NCBI RefSeq assembly: GCF_001984055.1
Contig: NZ_LYVO01000002.1
Location: 124,001-188,000 of the forward strand
DNA length: 64,000 nt
From: Variovorax sp. KK3
Lineage (GTDB): Bacteria; Pseudomonadota; Gammaproteobacteria; Burkholderiales; Burkholderiaceae_C
Reading direction: 5' to 3'
This document shows positions 25,833 to 38,219 of the stretch, one piece after another. Numbering within the stretch: position 1 is the first letter of the stretch; every line of letters begins with the position of its first letter. The translations under genes were made by a program, and so were the position numbers. The notes beneath the pieces were generated by a model. The model was not told where the DNA came from, did no database searches, and saw nothing but the letters and a program-made list of their open reading frames with translations.

Positions 25833-25918
25833 GGGTTGCTCCGCTCCTGGGTCGATGCGGGCATGCTATGAAGCGCGCGTGACGTACGCGTGACCCGAAC
25901 GCCGGCCGAGCAGGCATG

Positions 25919-25940
25919 AAAAAAGGGCGCCGCAGCGCCC
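25919..25940 (-). terminator. rho-independent terminator of rhlE
   Basis: On the minus strand GGGCGC, a four-base loop and GCGCCC (25940-25925) are followed by six T residues (25924-25919). The hairpin begins about 20 bases after the helicase stop, exactly where its transcript should end. Confidence 0.8.
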
Positions 25941-25962
25941 TCGTATCCAGACTCTCGGCCGA

Positions 25963-27747
<1,785 letters not shown>

Positions 27748-27964
27748 ACAAGCGCCTTTGCACGGCGCGGTGGTATCGGCCTACCCGCGCGTCGTGCTTG
27801 TCGACGCGGGGCCAGTAGGGGCAGATGAAGGTAAGGTGTGGAGCCCGAAAGCCTTTGGGTGGGCCTTCTTCGTCCCCGGCAGGGAGCCGGTGTTGCGGGC
27901 AACTGGACCCGGCAACGGCCTGAATTGTCGCATGAGTTCGAATGGGCCCTCCCGGGGCCCGGGT

Positions 27965-29185
27965 TCAGCGGCGTTTCAGGTAAACGTACATGCCCGGGAT
28001 GGACGTGCGCTGGTCTTCGCGAATCGGCGAACGCACCAGGTGCAGAACGTCGAAGCCGCGGCGCTCGGCCAGCGTGCGCAGGTAGCGCTCCGAATGGGCG
28101 TAGCGCAGGCTGGGCAGCAGCTCGAAATCGGGGCGCTCGCTGGAGGCGCTTTCGGCGGAGAAGCAGAAGATGCCGCCGGGTTCCATCGCGCGCTCCAATG
28201 CCGCGAACACTGGATCGAGGTCGCCGACGTAGATGAAGACGTCGGCGGATGCGACCAGGTCGTGGCGTTCCTGGGTCTGCAGCAGGTGCGCGACGATGTC
28301 GGCATGCACGAGTTCGTCGTAGAGGTTGAGCGCGCGGGCCTTCTCGAGCATCAGGCTCGACAGGTCGACACCCACGAGGCGCTGCGTCATCGGCTTGAGC
28401 AGCGGCGCGCACAGGCCCGTGCCGCAGCCCAGGTCCAGCGTCGAGCGGTACGGCCCGCCGCGAATCGCCGCCAGGTGCCCGACCAGCGTGTTGTGCGCCC
28501 GGTAGCCGAGCACGTCCACCAGATGCGCGTCGAAGTCGTCTGCATAGTCGTCGAACAGCGTCTCGACGTAGTTGGCCGGGGCGGTAGGCGGCAGGGGCTG
28601 GGCCGACACCGAGGCCAGGTAGAAGCGATGCAGATCGGCATCGGCCCCGTGCGCCAGCGCTTGCCTGAAGGCTTCTGCGGCTTCCTCGTTGCGCTGCATT
28701 TCCCGCAGGATGCCGCCGCGGTTGCTCCAGGCTTGCGCCATCTTCGGGTTGGCGGCCAAGGCGCGTTGATAGGACACCAGCGCCTGCTGTGGCTGGTCGA
28801 GCGCCTGCAGCGTCTGGCCATGGCAGAACCACGGCTCGGCGGCCGGCAGCGTGCCCGCCGCCAAGACCTTCTCGAATCCGGCCAGGGCTTCCTGGTGTTG
28901 GCCCAGTTGAGAAAGCGCATTGGCCTTGTGGAACCAGGCCTCGGCGTTGTCGGGCTCGACGGCCAGAACCTGGTCGGCCGCCTCCAATGCTTCCTGCGGC
29001 TTCACACGCTTGATCAGCGTCGCCGCAAGGTTGATGAGGGTCGAGACCCTTCCGGGCAGGAGCGCGAGCGACGAGCGGAAGTGGAACTCCGCTTCTTCGT
29101 ATCGCTGGGCATTGAAGGCCTTGAGCCCGTCGAGAAAGAGCTGCTTGGCCTGCTCGAAGGCACTACCGGCGGGGGCTGCAATCAT
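27965..29185 (-). CDS. TPR-repeat methyltransferase
   Basis: A 406-residue fusion. Residues 1-190 hold about five TPR-type helical repeats (EEAEFHFRSSLALLPG, AEAWFHKANALSQLGQHQEAL, AQAWSNRGGILREMQRNEEAAEAF). From about 205 there is a class I SAM-dependent methyltransferase with motif I LDLGCGTGLCAPLL near 248-261, motif post-I VGVDLSSLMLEKA, and ASADVFIYVGDL. Similar proteins are annotated as putative TPR methyltransferases of unknown substrate in proteobacteria. It is upstream of rhlE on the same strand, with a 217-base gap in which I see nothing further. Confidence 0.83.
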   Translation of the reverse strand: MIAAPAGSAFEQAKQLFLDGLKAFNAQRYEEAEFHFRSSLALLPGRVSTLINLAATLIKRVKPQEALEAADQVLAVEPDNAEAWFHKANALSQLGQHQEALAGFEKVLAAGTLPAAEPWFCHGQTLQALDQPQQALVSYQRALAANPKMAQAWSNRGGILREMQRNEEAAEAFRQALAHGADADLHRFYLASVSAQPLPPTAPANYVETLFDDYADDFDAHLVDVLGYRAHNTLVGHLAAIRGGPYRSTLDLGCGTGLCAPLLKPMTQRLVGVDLSSLMLEKARALNLYDELVHADIVAHLLQTQERHDLVASADVFIYVGDLDPVFAALERAMEPGGIFCFSAESASSERPDFELLPSLRYAHSERYLRTLAERRGFDVLHLVRSPIREDQRTSIPGMYVYLKRR

Positions 29186-29352
29186 GGGGGCGAAGAATAG
29201 CAGCGCGCGGGGGCGTCAGCTGCGCTGCAAGCGCTACGGTCATGCCCCGGGCCGACCCGGCTCCAAGTGTGTTTCATCAGACCGCGGCAGGATTTGAAGC
29301 GACCCGCCTTCCGACCTGGCCAGGTTCGTTCTGCGTTAGACTCTTACTTGAA

Positions 29353-29363
29353 CAGTATTACTG
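29353..29363. promoter_or_regulatory. inverted repeat upstream of the AbrB/PIN pair
   Basis: CAGTA-T-TACTG is a perfect odd-length palindrome ending 10 bases before the antitoxin ATG. AbrB-type antitoxins usually repress their own operon by binding such a site. No other candidate operator is apparent in the short leader. Confidence 0.45.
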
Positions 29364-29373
29364 CAGGCGCGAC

Positions 29374-29610
29374 ATGCGACTTACATCGAAGGGGCAAGTG
29401 ACAATCCCCCAGAACATCCGCGAACTCGCCGGCCTCAAGCCGTATGACGAGGTCGAATTTGAGTATCGCAACAAGCAGATCGTGGTGAAGCCCGTCAAGC
29501 GGGCCTCCACTCCCGGCGAAGAAGCAATCGCACTTCTGCGCGGCAGTGGAACGTCCAAGCTTGAGTTGTCTGCCGACGAATGGCTGGAGATGACACGTGG
29601 CGAGCGGTGA
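29374..29610 (+). CDS. AbrB/SpoVT-fold antitoxin
   Basis: A 78-residue protein with the swapped-hairpin AbrB DNA-binding fold at residues 1-45 (MRLTSKGQVTIPQNIRELAG, then a VEFEYRNKQIVVKPV strand pair). The C-terminal tail would wrap the toxin. It overlaps the PIN gene by 14 bases, the usual VapBC layout in which antitoxin comes first. It should neutralise the toxin and repress the operon. The MRLTSKGQ start is chosen because the fold begins there. Confidence 0.87.
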   Translation: MRLTSKGQVTIPQNIRELAGLKPYDEVEFEYRNKQIVVKPVKRASTPGEEAIALLRGSGTSKLELSADEWLEMTRGER

Positions 29611-30028
29611 GGCCGGCGAACTGTTCCTCATCGACAGCAACGTGCTGATCGACGTTATCCACGAAGACCGTAACTGGATGGAGTGGTCAGCCGCCGCCAT
29701 CACGGATTGCCTGACCCGCGGTAAGCTAGCGATCAATCCGCTGATTTACGCCGAGGTTTCGGTGTACTTCAGTTCGGACCGTGACGCAGACGCAGCGCTC
29801 CCTCCAAGGTTGTACGAAAGGTTGGACCTCCCGTACTCTGCGGCGCGAGGCGCTGCGGTGGCGTTCCACAAGTACCGCAAGGCCGGCGGCACGCGTACTT
29901 CGCTACTGCCGGATTTCTACATCGGGGCCCATGCCCAACATCTGGGGTGCACCCTCGTGTCGCGCGACCGAGCGCGCTACAAGACCTATTTTCCCAAGCT
30001 CAAGCTGATTTCACCCAAACAAAGATAG
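29597..30028 (+). CDS. PIN-domain ribonuclease toxin (VapC-like)
   Basis: A 143-residue PIN protein. Acidic residues of the metal centre lie in LFLIDSNVLIDVI (near 9-21), in NPLIYAEV (near 47) and in LLPDFYIGAHAQHLGC (near 104-119), followed by TLVSRDRARYKTYFP. VapC-type toxins cut tRNA or rRNA. It starts with GTG inside the antitoxin gene. Its stop is only two bases from the ettA start, so toxin and ettA should share a message. Confidence 0.87.
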   Translation: MASGEAGELFLIDSNVLIDVIHEDRNWMEWSAAAITDCLTRGKLAINPLIYAEVSVYFSSDRDADAALPPRLYERLDLPYSAARGAAVAFHKYRKAGGTRTSLLPDFYIGAHAQHLGCTLVSRDRARYKTYFPKLKLISPKQR

Positions 30029-30030
30029 CC

Positions 30031-31692
<1,662 letters not shown>

Positions 31693-31816
31693 GCCTTAAG
31701 CCGTAAACCGTAAGGCGGTCGAGTCGTCGAGCAACGCGGTTTCGTCCTATTGCCGGCGCAGCCGGTCTGCGCTCACATGGCGGTCCTGGCGCCCGTGGCG
31801 CCAACAAGGAGCGGAC

Positions 31817-33142
31817 ATGGCGGCAGCGATCCGGTGCATGGCAGCGTCGATGGTGCTTCTCGCAAGCTGCGGGGGTGGAGGCGGTGGCGGCAGCGTCGCG
31901 CTCGGTGGCTTCGGCGTCACCGGCGCGGCCGGGCCCACGCCGGCCCCGGCACCTTCTCCAGCACCCGCGCCTGCGCCCGGCCCCGCGGCCGGCCCCGCAG
32001 CGCCACCCGTGGCCGGCGCGCCACCGCCGTCCGGCCCGATGCAGGTCAAGGTGGTCGAGTTGGCCAGTGGCCTCAACACGCCCTGGAGTTTGGCCTTCTT
32101 GCCCGACGGCAAACTGCTGATCACCCAACGCAGTGGTCAGTTGCGCCTGCGCAATGCCGACGGCTCGCCGGTCAACGGCGGTGCCGACCAGGTCAACGGC
32201 CTGCCCACCGTCGACTCGGCGGGGCAGGGCGGCCTGCTCGATGTGGCCGTCGATCCAGGCTTCACGACCAATCGCCGCATCTACTTCAGCTATGCCGAGC
32301 GCGATGGGGGCAATGCCAGCCTCAACAGTACGGCGGTCGCACGCGCCGAACTCGACGTGACTGCACGCACGCTTGCCAACGTGACCGTGATCTTCCGGCA
32401 GTTGCCGAGGGCGCAGAGCACCTCGCACTTCGGCTCGCGGCTGGTCTTCGACCGCGGCGGCAACCTGTTCGTGACGCTGGGCGAGCGCCTCAACAACGAC
32501 CAGCGCGGCTTTTCGCAGGACCTGACCCGCGGCCACGGCAAGGTGATGCGCATCACGACCGACGGCGCACCGGCCGCGGGCAATCCCAATTTCGGCGTTG
32601 CGGGAGCGTTGCCGCAGATATGGAGCTATGGCCACCGCAACGTGCAGGGCGCAGCGCTGCATCCGACGACCGGCGATTTGTGGGTCGACGAGCACGGCCC
32701 GCAGGGCGGCGACGAGGTCAACCTGGCGCTGCCCGGCCGGAACTACGGCTGGCCCGTCATCAGCTACGGCCAGGAATACGGCACGCTCACGCAAATCGGC
32801 GAAGGCACGGCCAAAGCCGGCATGGAACAGCCGCTGACCTACTGGGAAAAAAGTGACGGCTCGGCCTGGACGCCTGGCACGCAGAAATCGTCCATCGCAC
32901 CCAGCGGAATGGCCTTCTACACGGGCGACGCGCTGCCTGACTGGAAGGGCAGCCTGTTCGTCGGCGCGCTGGCTGGCACCGCGCTGTGGCGGCTCACGCT
33001 CAACGGCAACACGGTGGTCGCGCGCGAGCGCCTGCTGGCCGATCGAGGCGAGCGCATACGCGACGTGCGGCAGGGGCCGGATGGATGGCTCTATCTGTTG
33101 ACCGACAGTGCCAACGGGAAGCTGTTGCGGGTGCAGCAGTGA
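31817..33142 (+). CDS. PQQ-dependent soluble aldose dehydrogenase-like lipoprotein
   Basis: A 441-residue six-bladed propeller of the YliI/aldose sugar dehydrogenase family. The lipobox LLASC (Cys near 18) is followed by a poly-Gly run and an Ala/Pro-rich linker to about residue 75. The propeller begins at VVELASGLNTPWSLAFLPDG and carries the PQQ/calcium-site motifs HFGSRLVFDRGGNLFVTLGER near 205, SYGHRNVQGAALHP near 270 and DEHGPQGGDEVN near 292. It oxidises aldoses in the periplasm and passes electrons to the respiratory chain. It is not linked to the sugar-acid island in position, but could supply aldonates to it. Confidence 0.87.
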   Translation: MAAAIRCMAASMVLLASCGGGGGGGSVALGGFGVTGAAGPTPAPAPSPAPAPAPGPAAGPAAPPVAGAPPPSGPMQVKVVELASGLNTPWSLAFLPDGKLLITQRSGQLRLRNADGSPVNGGADQVNGLPTVDSAGQGGLLDVAVDPGFTTNRRIYFSYAERDGGNASLNSTAVARAELDVTARTLANVTVIFRQLPRAQSTSHFGSRLVFDRGGNLFVTLGERLNNDQRGFSQDLTRGHGKVMRITTDGAPAAGNPNFGVAGALPQIWSYGHRNVQGAALHPTTGDLWVDEHGPQGGDEVNLALPGRNYGWPVISYGQEYGTLTQIGEGTAKAGMEQPLTYWEKSDGSAWTPGTQKSSIAPSGMAFYTGDALPDWKGSLFVGALAGTALWRLTLNGNTVVARERLLADRGERIRDVRQGPDGWLYLLTDSANGKLLRVQQ

Positions 33143-33152
33143 TGGCTGCGCC

Positions 33153-34496
33153 TCACTTCACCGCCTGGGGCCACGTCGCCATCAACCGCTTACGCACCGC
33201 ATAGATGTTGTTCCGCAGCGCATACAGCTCTTCCGCATAGGACAGCGGCACCGCCACCTTGTTGACGCGGCGGTCCAGGTCGTCGAGCTCCTTCACCAAC
33301 TCGTCGCGGTCGCCCTCGCGCGCGTCGACCTTGGCCTCGACCTCGCGCAGCCGGGCATACCAGCGGAACACGCGGCGGCGCACGCGAAACTGGTAGAGCG
33401 GCGGCACCACGCGCGACAGCGGCAGCATCAGCACCAGCAAGCCGCCCAGCACCAGCCACATGCGCTCGACGAGGTTGCTGGCCCAGAAGGGCAGGTAGCG
33501 CTGCCAGAAGGGCGGCGTGCCGTTGATGGCGCGGTCGCCTTCGGGGCTCACCGGCAGTTCGCTGGTGCGCGTGTTCGGAAAGTCCCGCGCACGATTGAAC
33601 CAGCCGGCGCTGCTGTGCAAAGTCTGCGCGCTCTGCGCGAACAGCTGGCGCAGTGCGGGATGGGTCTTCTCGCGCGCGAGCAGCGAGGTCGTGGCGGCCA
33701 GCATGGTCTTGTCGCCGGGTGGCAGGTCGATGGCGAGATCGACCACGCCGCGCGGCAATGTCACCGGCTGAAGAAAGGCGAAGCGCCGTGAATAAGCGTC
33801 GGCCTGGTCGAAATCCATGAGCCGGATGTCGGGCGCGCGCAGCAGCCGCTGCACTAGCGGCGACTGCGGTGCCGACGCCAGCACGATCACGTCGAGCAGG
33901 CCGGCCTGGAGCGCTTCGGTGGCGGGCGTCTGTTCGAGGTTCGACAACTGCAGCGTCTGCGGCTCCATGTGGTGGGCACGGAACACCCGGTCCATTATCT
34001 CGGGTACGCCGCTGCCGGGTTTGTCGACGTTGACGCGCAGGTCCTTGAACTGCGCGACCGAGCTCGGGCGCCCGGTCTTGCGGTCGACCGCGCGGCCCGC
34101 GTCGGCGCGGTAGAACACCCACAGCGGCTCGTAGAACAGGCTGCCCAGCGACGTCAGCCCGGCCTCTTCATCGGCCACCGGGTCGGCGCTGCCGCCGCGC
34201 ACGAAGCCCACGTCGGCGCCGCCGCTGCGCAGCAGCTGCAGGTTGTCTTGCGAGCCGTCGGTGGCCTTGAGCTCGACCTCGATGCCGTTGGCCTTCAAGG
34301 CCGCCGCGTAGCGCTTGCCGAACTCGGCATACGCGCTGCCTGCGGGCCCGGTCGCGAGCGTCACGCGGCGGGGCGGCTGCGGGTCGAGCCACCAGTAGGC
34401 AGCGATCAGTAGGCCGATGACGATGAAGACGATGGGGCCGGCGGACGCAATCAGGTCGCGGATGGACAGGAGGATGAGGCGGATGGTGCGGGGCAT
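33153..34496 (-). CDS. TAXI-family TRAP-type solute-binding protein, membrane anchored
   Basis: A 447-residue protein. An uncleaved N-terminal membrane helix (GPIVFIVIGLLIAAYWWLD, near 20-38) is followed by a TAXI binding domain (VTLATGPAGSAYAEFGKRYA, SQDNLQLLRSGGADVGFVRGG). A second membrane segment lies near 350 (MWLVLGGLLVLMLPLSRVV) and a charged coiled-coil tail follows (REVEAKVDAREGDRDELVKELDDLDRRVNK). TAXI proteins bind glutamate-like or other anions for TRAP permeases, but no permease is adjacent. The membrane anchoring and cytoplasmic coiled coil suggest a sensory or scaffolding variant. The ATG at 34496 starts directly before the helix. Confidence 0.75.
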   Translation of the reverse strand: MPRTIRLILLSIRDLIASAGPIVFIVIGLLIAAYWWLDPQPPRRVTLATGPAGSAYAEFGKRYAAALKANGIEVELKATDGSQDNLQLLRSGGADVGFVRGGSADPVADEEAGLTSLGSLFYEPLWVFYRADAGRAVDRKTGRPSSVAQFKDLRVNVDKPGSGVPEIMDRVFRAHHMEPQTLQLSNLEQTPATEALQAGLLDVIVLASAPQSPLVQRLLRAPDIRLMDFDQADAYSRRFAFLQPVTLPRGVVDLAIDLPPGDKTMLAATTSLLAREKTHPALRQLFAQSAQTLHSSAGWFNRARDFPNTRTSELPVSPEGDRAINGTPPFWQRYLPFWASNLVERMWLVLGGLLVLMLPLSRVVPPLYQFRVRRRVFRWYARLREVEAKVDAREGDRDELVKELDDLDRRVNKVAVPLSYAEELYALRNNIYAVRKRLMATWPQAVK

Positions 34497-34630
34497 GCGG
34501 AACAAGCGGGATGAAGCGCGAGGCCTTGTCTCGGTCGCGCTGGAGCGCCGCATTGTGCTGGGCATCGGGCCGTCGCTTCGTTACAAAGCGCACGAACGGT
34601 GTAGCGCTCGACGCGGGTCTGCGCCGGTGG

Positions 34631-37588
34631 TCATGGCCGAATGGGAGGTGGCAGCACGTCGCGGCTTTTGCGCGGCATCGTGCGACCGCCGCGCTCGGGC
34701 ATGCTTGCGCCAGGCCTGGGCGTGTCTGCCGTGCGTGGCTGCTGCGCGCCGGTCCGCTCCTGCGGCGCGCCGGCAGCAACGGCGTTGAGCGCGAGCGCAG
34801 GCATCCTTCGTGCCTGGGCGGCGCCATCGTTCCGGACTTGCAGTGGCAGCGGCGGCAATGCGGGAAGCTGCCGCTGCGGCGGAACGAGCACTGGCGGTAT
34901 CAACGACAGCGATGGCATCGCCTGTGGCTGCTGCGGCGGCGTCGGCATCGTGAGAGGTACCCGAGGAAGCGGCATCTGAGGAAGCGACGGCATCGCCTGT
35001 GGCAGCTGCGGCAACATCGGCATGGGCATCGGCGTGGACGGAAGCGGGGGCATCACGGCAGGCCCATCGGTCAGGTCTACCGACGGCGCGCTCGACTCGT
35101 CGAGCACACCCAGCCCTGGCCCGACGTCCGGGTCTTCGAACTCCCGGTACAGCCCGATGCAGAAGCGCGTGACCGGATCGACGTTCTGGTCGTAGTCGGG
35201 TTTGATGAAGTCGACCAGCTCCTTCATCGTCTCCTTGAAGCCCGTGATGAACAGCGCTTCGTCGGTTTGGCTCCGGACCATGAATGCGACCTCGCCGTAC
35301 ACCGTGCCATCGGCGCCTTTCGCGACGGTGATGGCGGTCTCCAGGCGCGCCAAGTAGTCGCCTGCCGTTTTGAGGAATGCTCTCTGCGCTTCGTGTCGCT
35401 GCGCTTTGGATGTGAACTTGCCGCTCTGCAAATCCTCGGCTATTCGCTTCAGGTCATCGAGGGGTGCCTCGAGTGCACCTGCGGCTTCGTTCATTTCAGC
35501 CGAAAGAGGCCCCTCGTCGGTGCCGTCTCGCCAATCAAGGATCGATTCGCCAACCAACTGTGCGCAGTCGAGAACCTTTGCCATGAACACCGACACATGC
35601 GGCCAGGGTTCGACGCCGTCCCGGATGGTGACTTCTGTCTGCATCGCCGTGGCGATGCTGGTCTTGAGCACGGCCATTCGCTCCCGCACGTCGCTCTTGC
35701 TGGCCGCGTCGATCATCATCGCCTTGAAGGTCAAGGGTTCCATGCCGATTTCCAGAAGGAACTGAACATGCTCGTCCTTTTGGAGCTGGTCCCAATCCAG
35801 ATCACTGTCGAGAAAGCCGTCGAGGTGAGCGGCCATCAGATGGACGGCAGCCTGGGGGCTGCGCAACAGGTCGACCTTGCCGCGATGCGTGCCGCCGAAG
35901 GCCTTTCGGTCGGATGCCTTGAAGTCGCCTTCGCCTCGCTGAACGTGGACGGGGTGAATCCCGGCGCCTTCGTCGACGGCCTCATTCATCAGCGCTTTGA
36001 GACCATCGAGCTTGTGCGTCACTGCAATGACGTTGAAGTCGCGCTGGGCGCGCTTCATGGCGTGGGCTTGAACGGAGCGGAACTTCATTTTGGCGGCCGC
36101 GCTGCCGTAGTAGATACCCCCGACCGCTGCAGCGATGCCGAGGAAGACCAGGGCCGCCGGTCCCAAGGCGGCAACGCCTGCCAATGCTGCGATCCCGACA
36201 CCCAGGGCAACCGCGTTGTTGGCGGTGTTCAGCGTTCCCTTGATCGTTCTGATGGCCCCGAATCCCTTTTCCCATTGCGTCTTCTTGATGCCTTTCTCCA
36301 GCGCTCTTTGGTAGCCTCGCAAGATCACGGCACGTTCGCCTCTCTCCGGCGCGCTCGTCTGCCAACGCTCGGTGAGCTTCTCCGCGACCTCACGGCGCTT
36401 CGAGAGTGTCTTCTTGCGGGCTTGCTGGCCGTCGAATTCCACTTGCCCGTGCCGCACGTCGATGGGGCCGTTGACCAGCCCGATCACGTTGCCCACCAGC
36501 GGAACTGCGCCGCCGGCGATATGCGCGGTGTTGACGGCCACAGCCAGCGGCTGCATGCCTGCGTCGCGTGCCGTCGCATAGTCATTGCGCAATTCGAGCT
36601 GTCGGGCCACCTTGTTGCTGACGTCGGGAATCCACTGCTTGGCATTCTCGCAAGCGAGGTATTGCCGGGCAGTCTCAGGCGTCTGGTTGCCGTGTACGAA
36701 CTGCAGCCATCCGTGTGCGTTTGCCAGAAAGACGAGTTTGGCCAGGTACTTTTTTTCTTGGTAGTCGATCGATCCTTGGATGGTGGCAACGATGTCGACC
36801 ACCATCGGGCCGGCGGCGGCGGCCATGCCGGCGTCGACGCAGACGCCGTCGCCGCCGCCGCGCGTTCCGAAGGCGGCTGCCCACACTGCATTGCTGGGCG
36901 CTTGCACATCGAGACTCACGGGGGACACGATGTTCGCGAAGGGCTTGGGTGCAAACTGCGCCCCTGAGGTGCGTCTTTTGTGCGTGTTGTTCCTGAAGCT
37001 CGTGACGCCGGCGGTGTAGGCGCGCTTGAGACTGCGGCTCGCACCGTCGGTGAATGCCTTGGCCCGCGCCGTGAACCTCGTGGGCAGTTCAGACTCCGGT
37101 CTTTTTTGCAGCTGGGGAATACGCTCTGGATGCCCGCTGCCGGGAACGACTTCGAGCCGGGGGTTTCCTGACGCCAACTCCTTCGACCACAGCCTGTCGA
37201 ACAGGCGGAGCGTGTCTTCGTATGTCTTGCTGTCGCAGTGAATGGCTTCGGCGGTCTGCAGGGAATGGTGGTTCCACTCACAGGGTTCGCTGCTGAAGGC
37301 CGTCGACATACCGCTTTCGTCGTCCGTCTCGCAAGATCGTCCGGACTCGTCCGGGTCGACCAGTGATTCGGGTCGTTCCCCGTCTTCGGTCCACGTTCCG
37401 CATGTACGGTTGCTTGGCTCCAGGATGCTCAGGGCTTGCCTGGCAAGCTTGTCGCTTCCGCCGATCTCGAGTTTCCGTTGGGCATCGGTCGGGGGGGCCT
37501 TCTTTTCGTTCTTGAGATGCTGCGCGCGCTGTGTTCGGGCATCCGGACCAGCATGGAAGTTCGTGCGGGACACATTGGAAGACGTCAT
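34631..37588 (-). CDS. putative type III secreted effector with adjacent CesT chaperone
   Basis: A 985-residue protein with no family I recognise. The N-terminus is Ser/Thr/Asn-rich (MTSSNVSRTNFHAG) and hydrophilic, as in type III substrates, with no Sec signal. Residues 1-230 are polar; 231-450 mixed helical; 457-499 form a long glycine/alanine-rich hydrophobic segment (NNAVALGVGIAALAG and on to GGIYYG) that could insert in a membrane. Residues 500-820 are helical and charged. At 843-918 lies a proline/methionine-rich stretch with an internal repeat (PQAMPSLPQM, PQAMPSLSLI), followed by a basic Arg/Pro tail. It starts 14 bases after the CesT-type chaperone stop, the classic chaperone-effector order. 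Less GC-rich than flanking genes in its middle part. Delivery into a host is inferred from context. Confidence 0.7.
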   Translation of the reverse strand: MTSSNVSRTNFHAGPDARTQRAQHLKNEKKAPPTDAQRKLEIGGSDKLARQALSILEPSNRTCGTWTEDGERPESLVDPDESGRSCETDDESGMSTAFSSEPCEWNHHSLQTAEAIHCDSKTYEDTLRLFDRLWSKELASGNPRLEVVPGSGHPERIPQLQKRPESELPTRFTARAKAFTDGASRSLKRAYTAGVTSFRNNTHKRRTSGAQFAPKPFANIVSPVSLDVQAPSNAVWAAAFGTRGGGDGVCVDAGMAAAAGPMVVDIVATIQGSIDYQEKKYLAKLVFLANAHGWLQFVHGNQTPETARQYLACENAKQWIPDVSNKVARQLELRNDYATARDAGMQPLAVAVNTAHIAGGAVPLVGNVIGLVNGPIDVRHGQVEFDGQQARKKTLSKRREVAEKLTERWQTSAPERGERAVILRGYQRALEKGIKKTQWEKGFGAIRTIKGTLNTANNAVALGVGIAALAGVAALGPAALVFLGIAAAVGGIYYGSAAAKMKFRSVQAHAMKRAQRDFNVIAVTHKLDGLKALMNEAVDEGAGIHPVHVQRGEGDFKASDRKAFGGTHRGKVDLLRSPQAAVHLMAAHLDGFLDSDLDWDQLQKDEHVQFLLEIGMEPLTFKAMMIDAASKSDVRERMAVLKTSIATAMQTEVTIRDGVEPWPHVSVFMAKVLDCAQLVGESILDWRDGTDEGPLSAEMNEAAGALEAPLDDLKRIAEDLQSGKFTSKAQRHEAQRAFLKTAGDYLARLETAITVAKGADGTVYGEVAFMVRSQTDEALFITGFKETMKELVDFIKPDYDQNVDPVTRFCIGLYREFEDPDVGPGLGVLDESSAPSVDLTDGPAVMPPLPSTPMPMPMLPQLPQAMPSLPQMPLPRVPLTMPTPPQQPQAMPSLSLIPPVLVPPQRQLPALPPLPLQVRNDGAAQARRMPALALNAVAAGAPQERTGAQQPRTADTPRPGASMPERGGRTMPRKSRDVLPPPIRP

Positions 37589-37602
37589 GGGGCCTCATGT
37601 TC

Positions 37603-38064
37603 TCAGGGTGACAAAAACAAGTGCGGATCGGCAGACGTTTGCTGCCGCATCTTCTGGATCAGTGCTTCCCACCGATCGATCTCTTCGAGTGCAGCGTCGA
37701 CCGCTTCACCGATCGAATCGGCTTCCATCAGCCTGTGCGGTGGCACGTGCAGCATCAACACGGGGTCGCCGGTGTCCGGGTGCAGGCTGAACATGAGGAG
37801 GTAGTCGCTGGCCTCGTCGAAGTTGGCGCGCAGCATCCATGCCGAGGCCTCGGCCGCCACCTCGTCGGGCGGGCGCGGCATGGTGATGAGGATTCGGCAC
37901 AGGGCCGACTCGTGCAGCAGCTCGAAGCGAAGGAAGTGCGAGTCTCGGACGATGATGGCGCCGGCCAGAACTGCGTCGATGTCATCGATGCCTTCGTACC
38001 GGCAATAGTCTTCCACGGCTTCGCGAAAGATGTTGTGCAGCTCGTCGTCGTTGTCCGTCGTCAT
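37603..38064 (-). CDS. CesT-family type III secretion chaperone
   Basis: A 153-residue acidic protein with the class I chaperone pattern. An N-terminal helix (DELHNIFREAVEDYC) precedes strands DSHFLRFELL and LCRILITMPRP. The helix PPDEVAAEASAWMLRANF follows, then strands DYLLMFSLHPDTGDPVLMLHVPP, and a long C-terminal helix ends the protein (IGEAVDAALEEIDRWEALIQKM). This order, the small size and the LHPDTGDPVL hairpin match the CesT/SycE group. Such dimers bind the N-terminal region of one effector and hand it to the injectisome ATPase. The gene directly precedes the 985-residue protein. ATG 38064 gives the usual family length; the frame stays open to 38250 but the extra part is proline-rich and overlaps the likely promoter. 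Confidence 0.8.
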   Translation of the reverse strand: MTTDNDDELHNIFREAVEDYCRYEGIDDIDAVLAGAIIVRDSHFLRFELLHESALCRILITMPRPPDEVAAEASAWMLRANFDEASDYLLMFSLHPDTGDPVLMLHVPPHRLMEADSIGEAVDAALEEIDRWEALIQKMRQQTSADPHLFLSP

Positions 38065-38090
38065 CCAGGCGTGTGCTCGTATGACGCTGC

Positions 38091-38102
38091 CCCCCGCGGG
38101 GG
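38091..38102. repeat. GC palindrome CCCCCGCGGGGG
   Basis: A perfect 12-base GC-only palindrome about 30 bases upstream of the chaperone ATG. Such sequences are frequent intergenic elements in Comamonadaceae. In the mRNA leader it would form a tight hairpin that could slow translation of the chaperone. Confidence 0.4.
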
Positions 38103-38219
38103 AACGGGGAACGGCACTTGATTGAACATCGCCGTGCGACTCGGCTTGCCCAATGCCAGGCGGCGGAGGCGCGGCCTGCTGGAGGGTGTTGACGTTGCGC
38201 AGCGATGCTGACTGCGGGC

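Noticed and set aside
34631-37588. Type III translocator (IpaB/SipB-like) because of the hydrophobic segment
   Set aside because: Translocators use TPR-type class II chaperones, not CesT-type, and normally lie in apparatus gene clusters.
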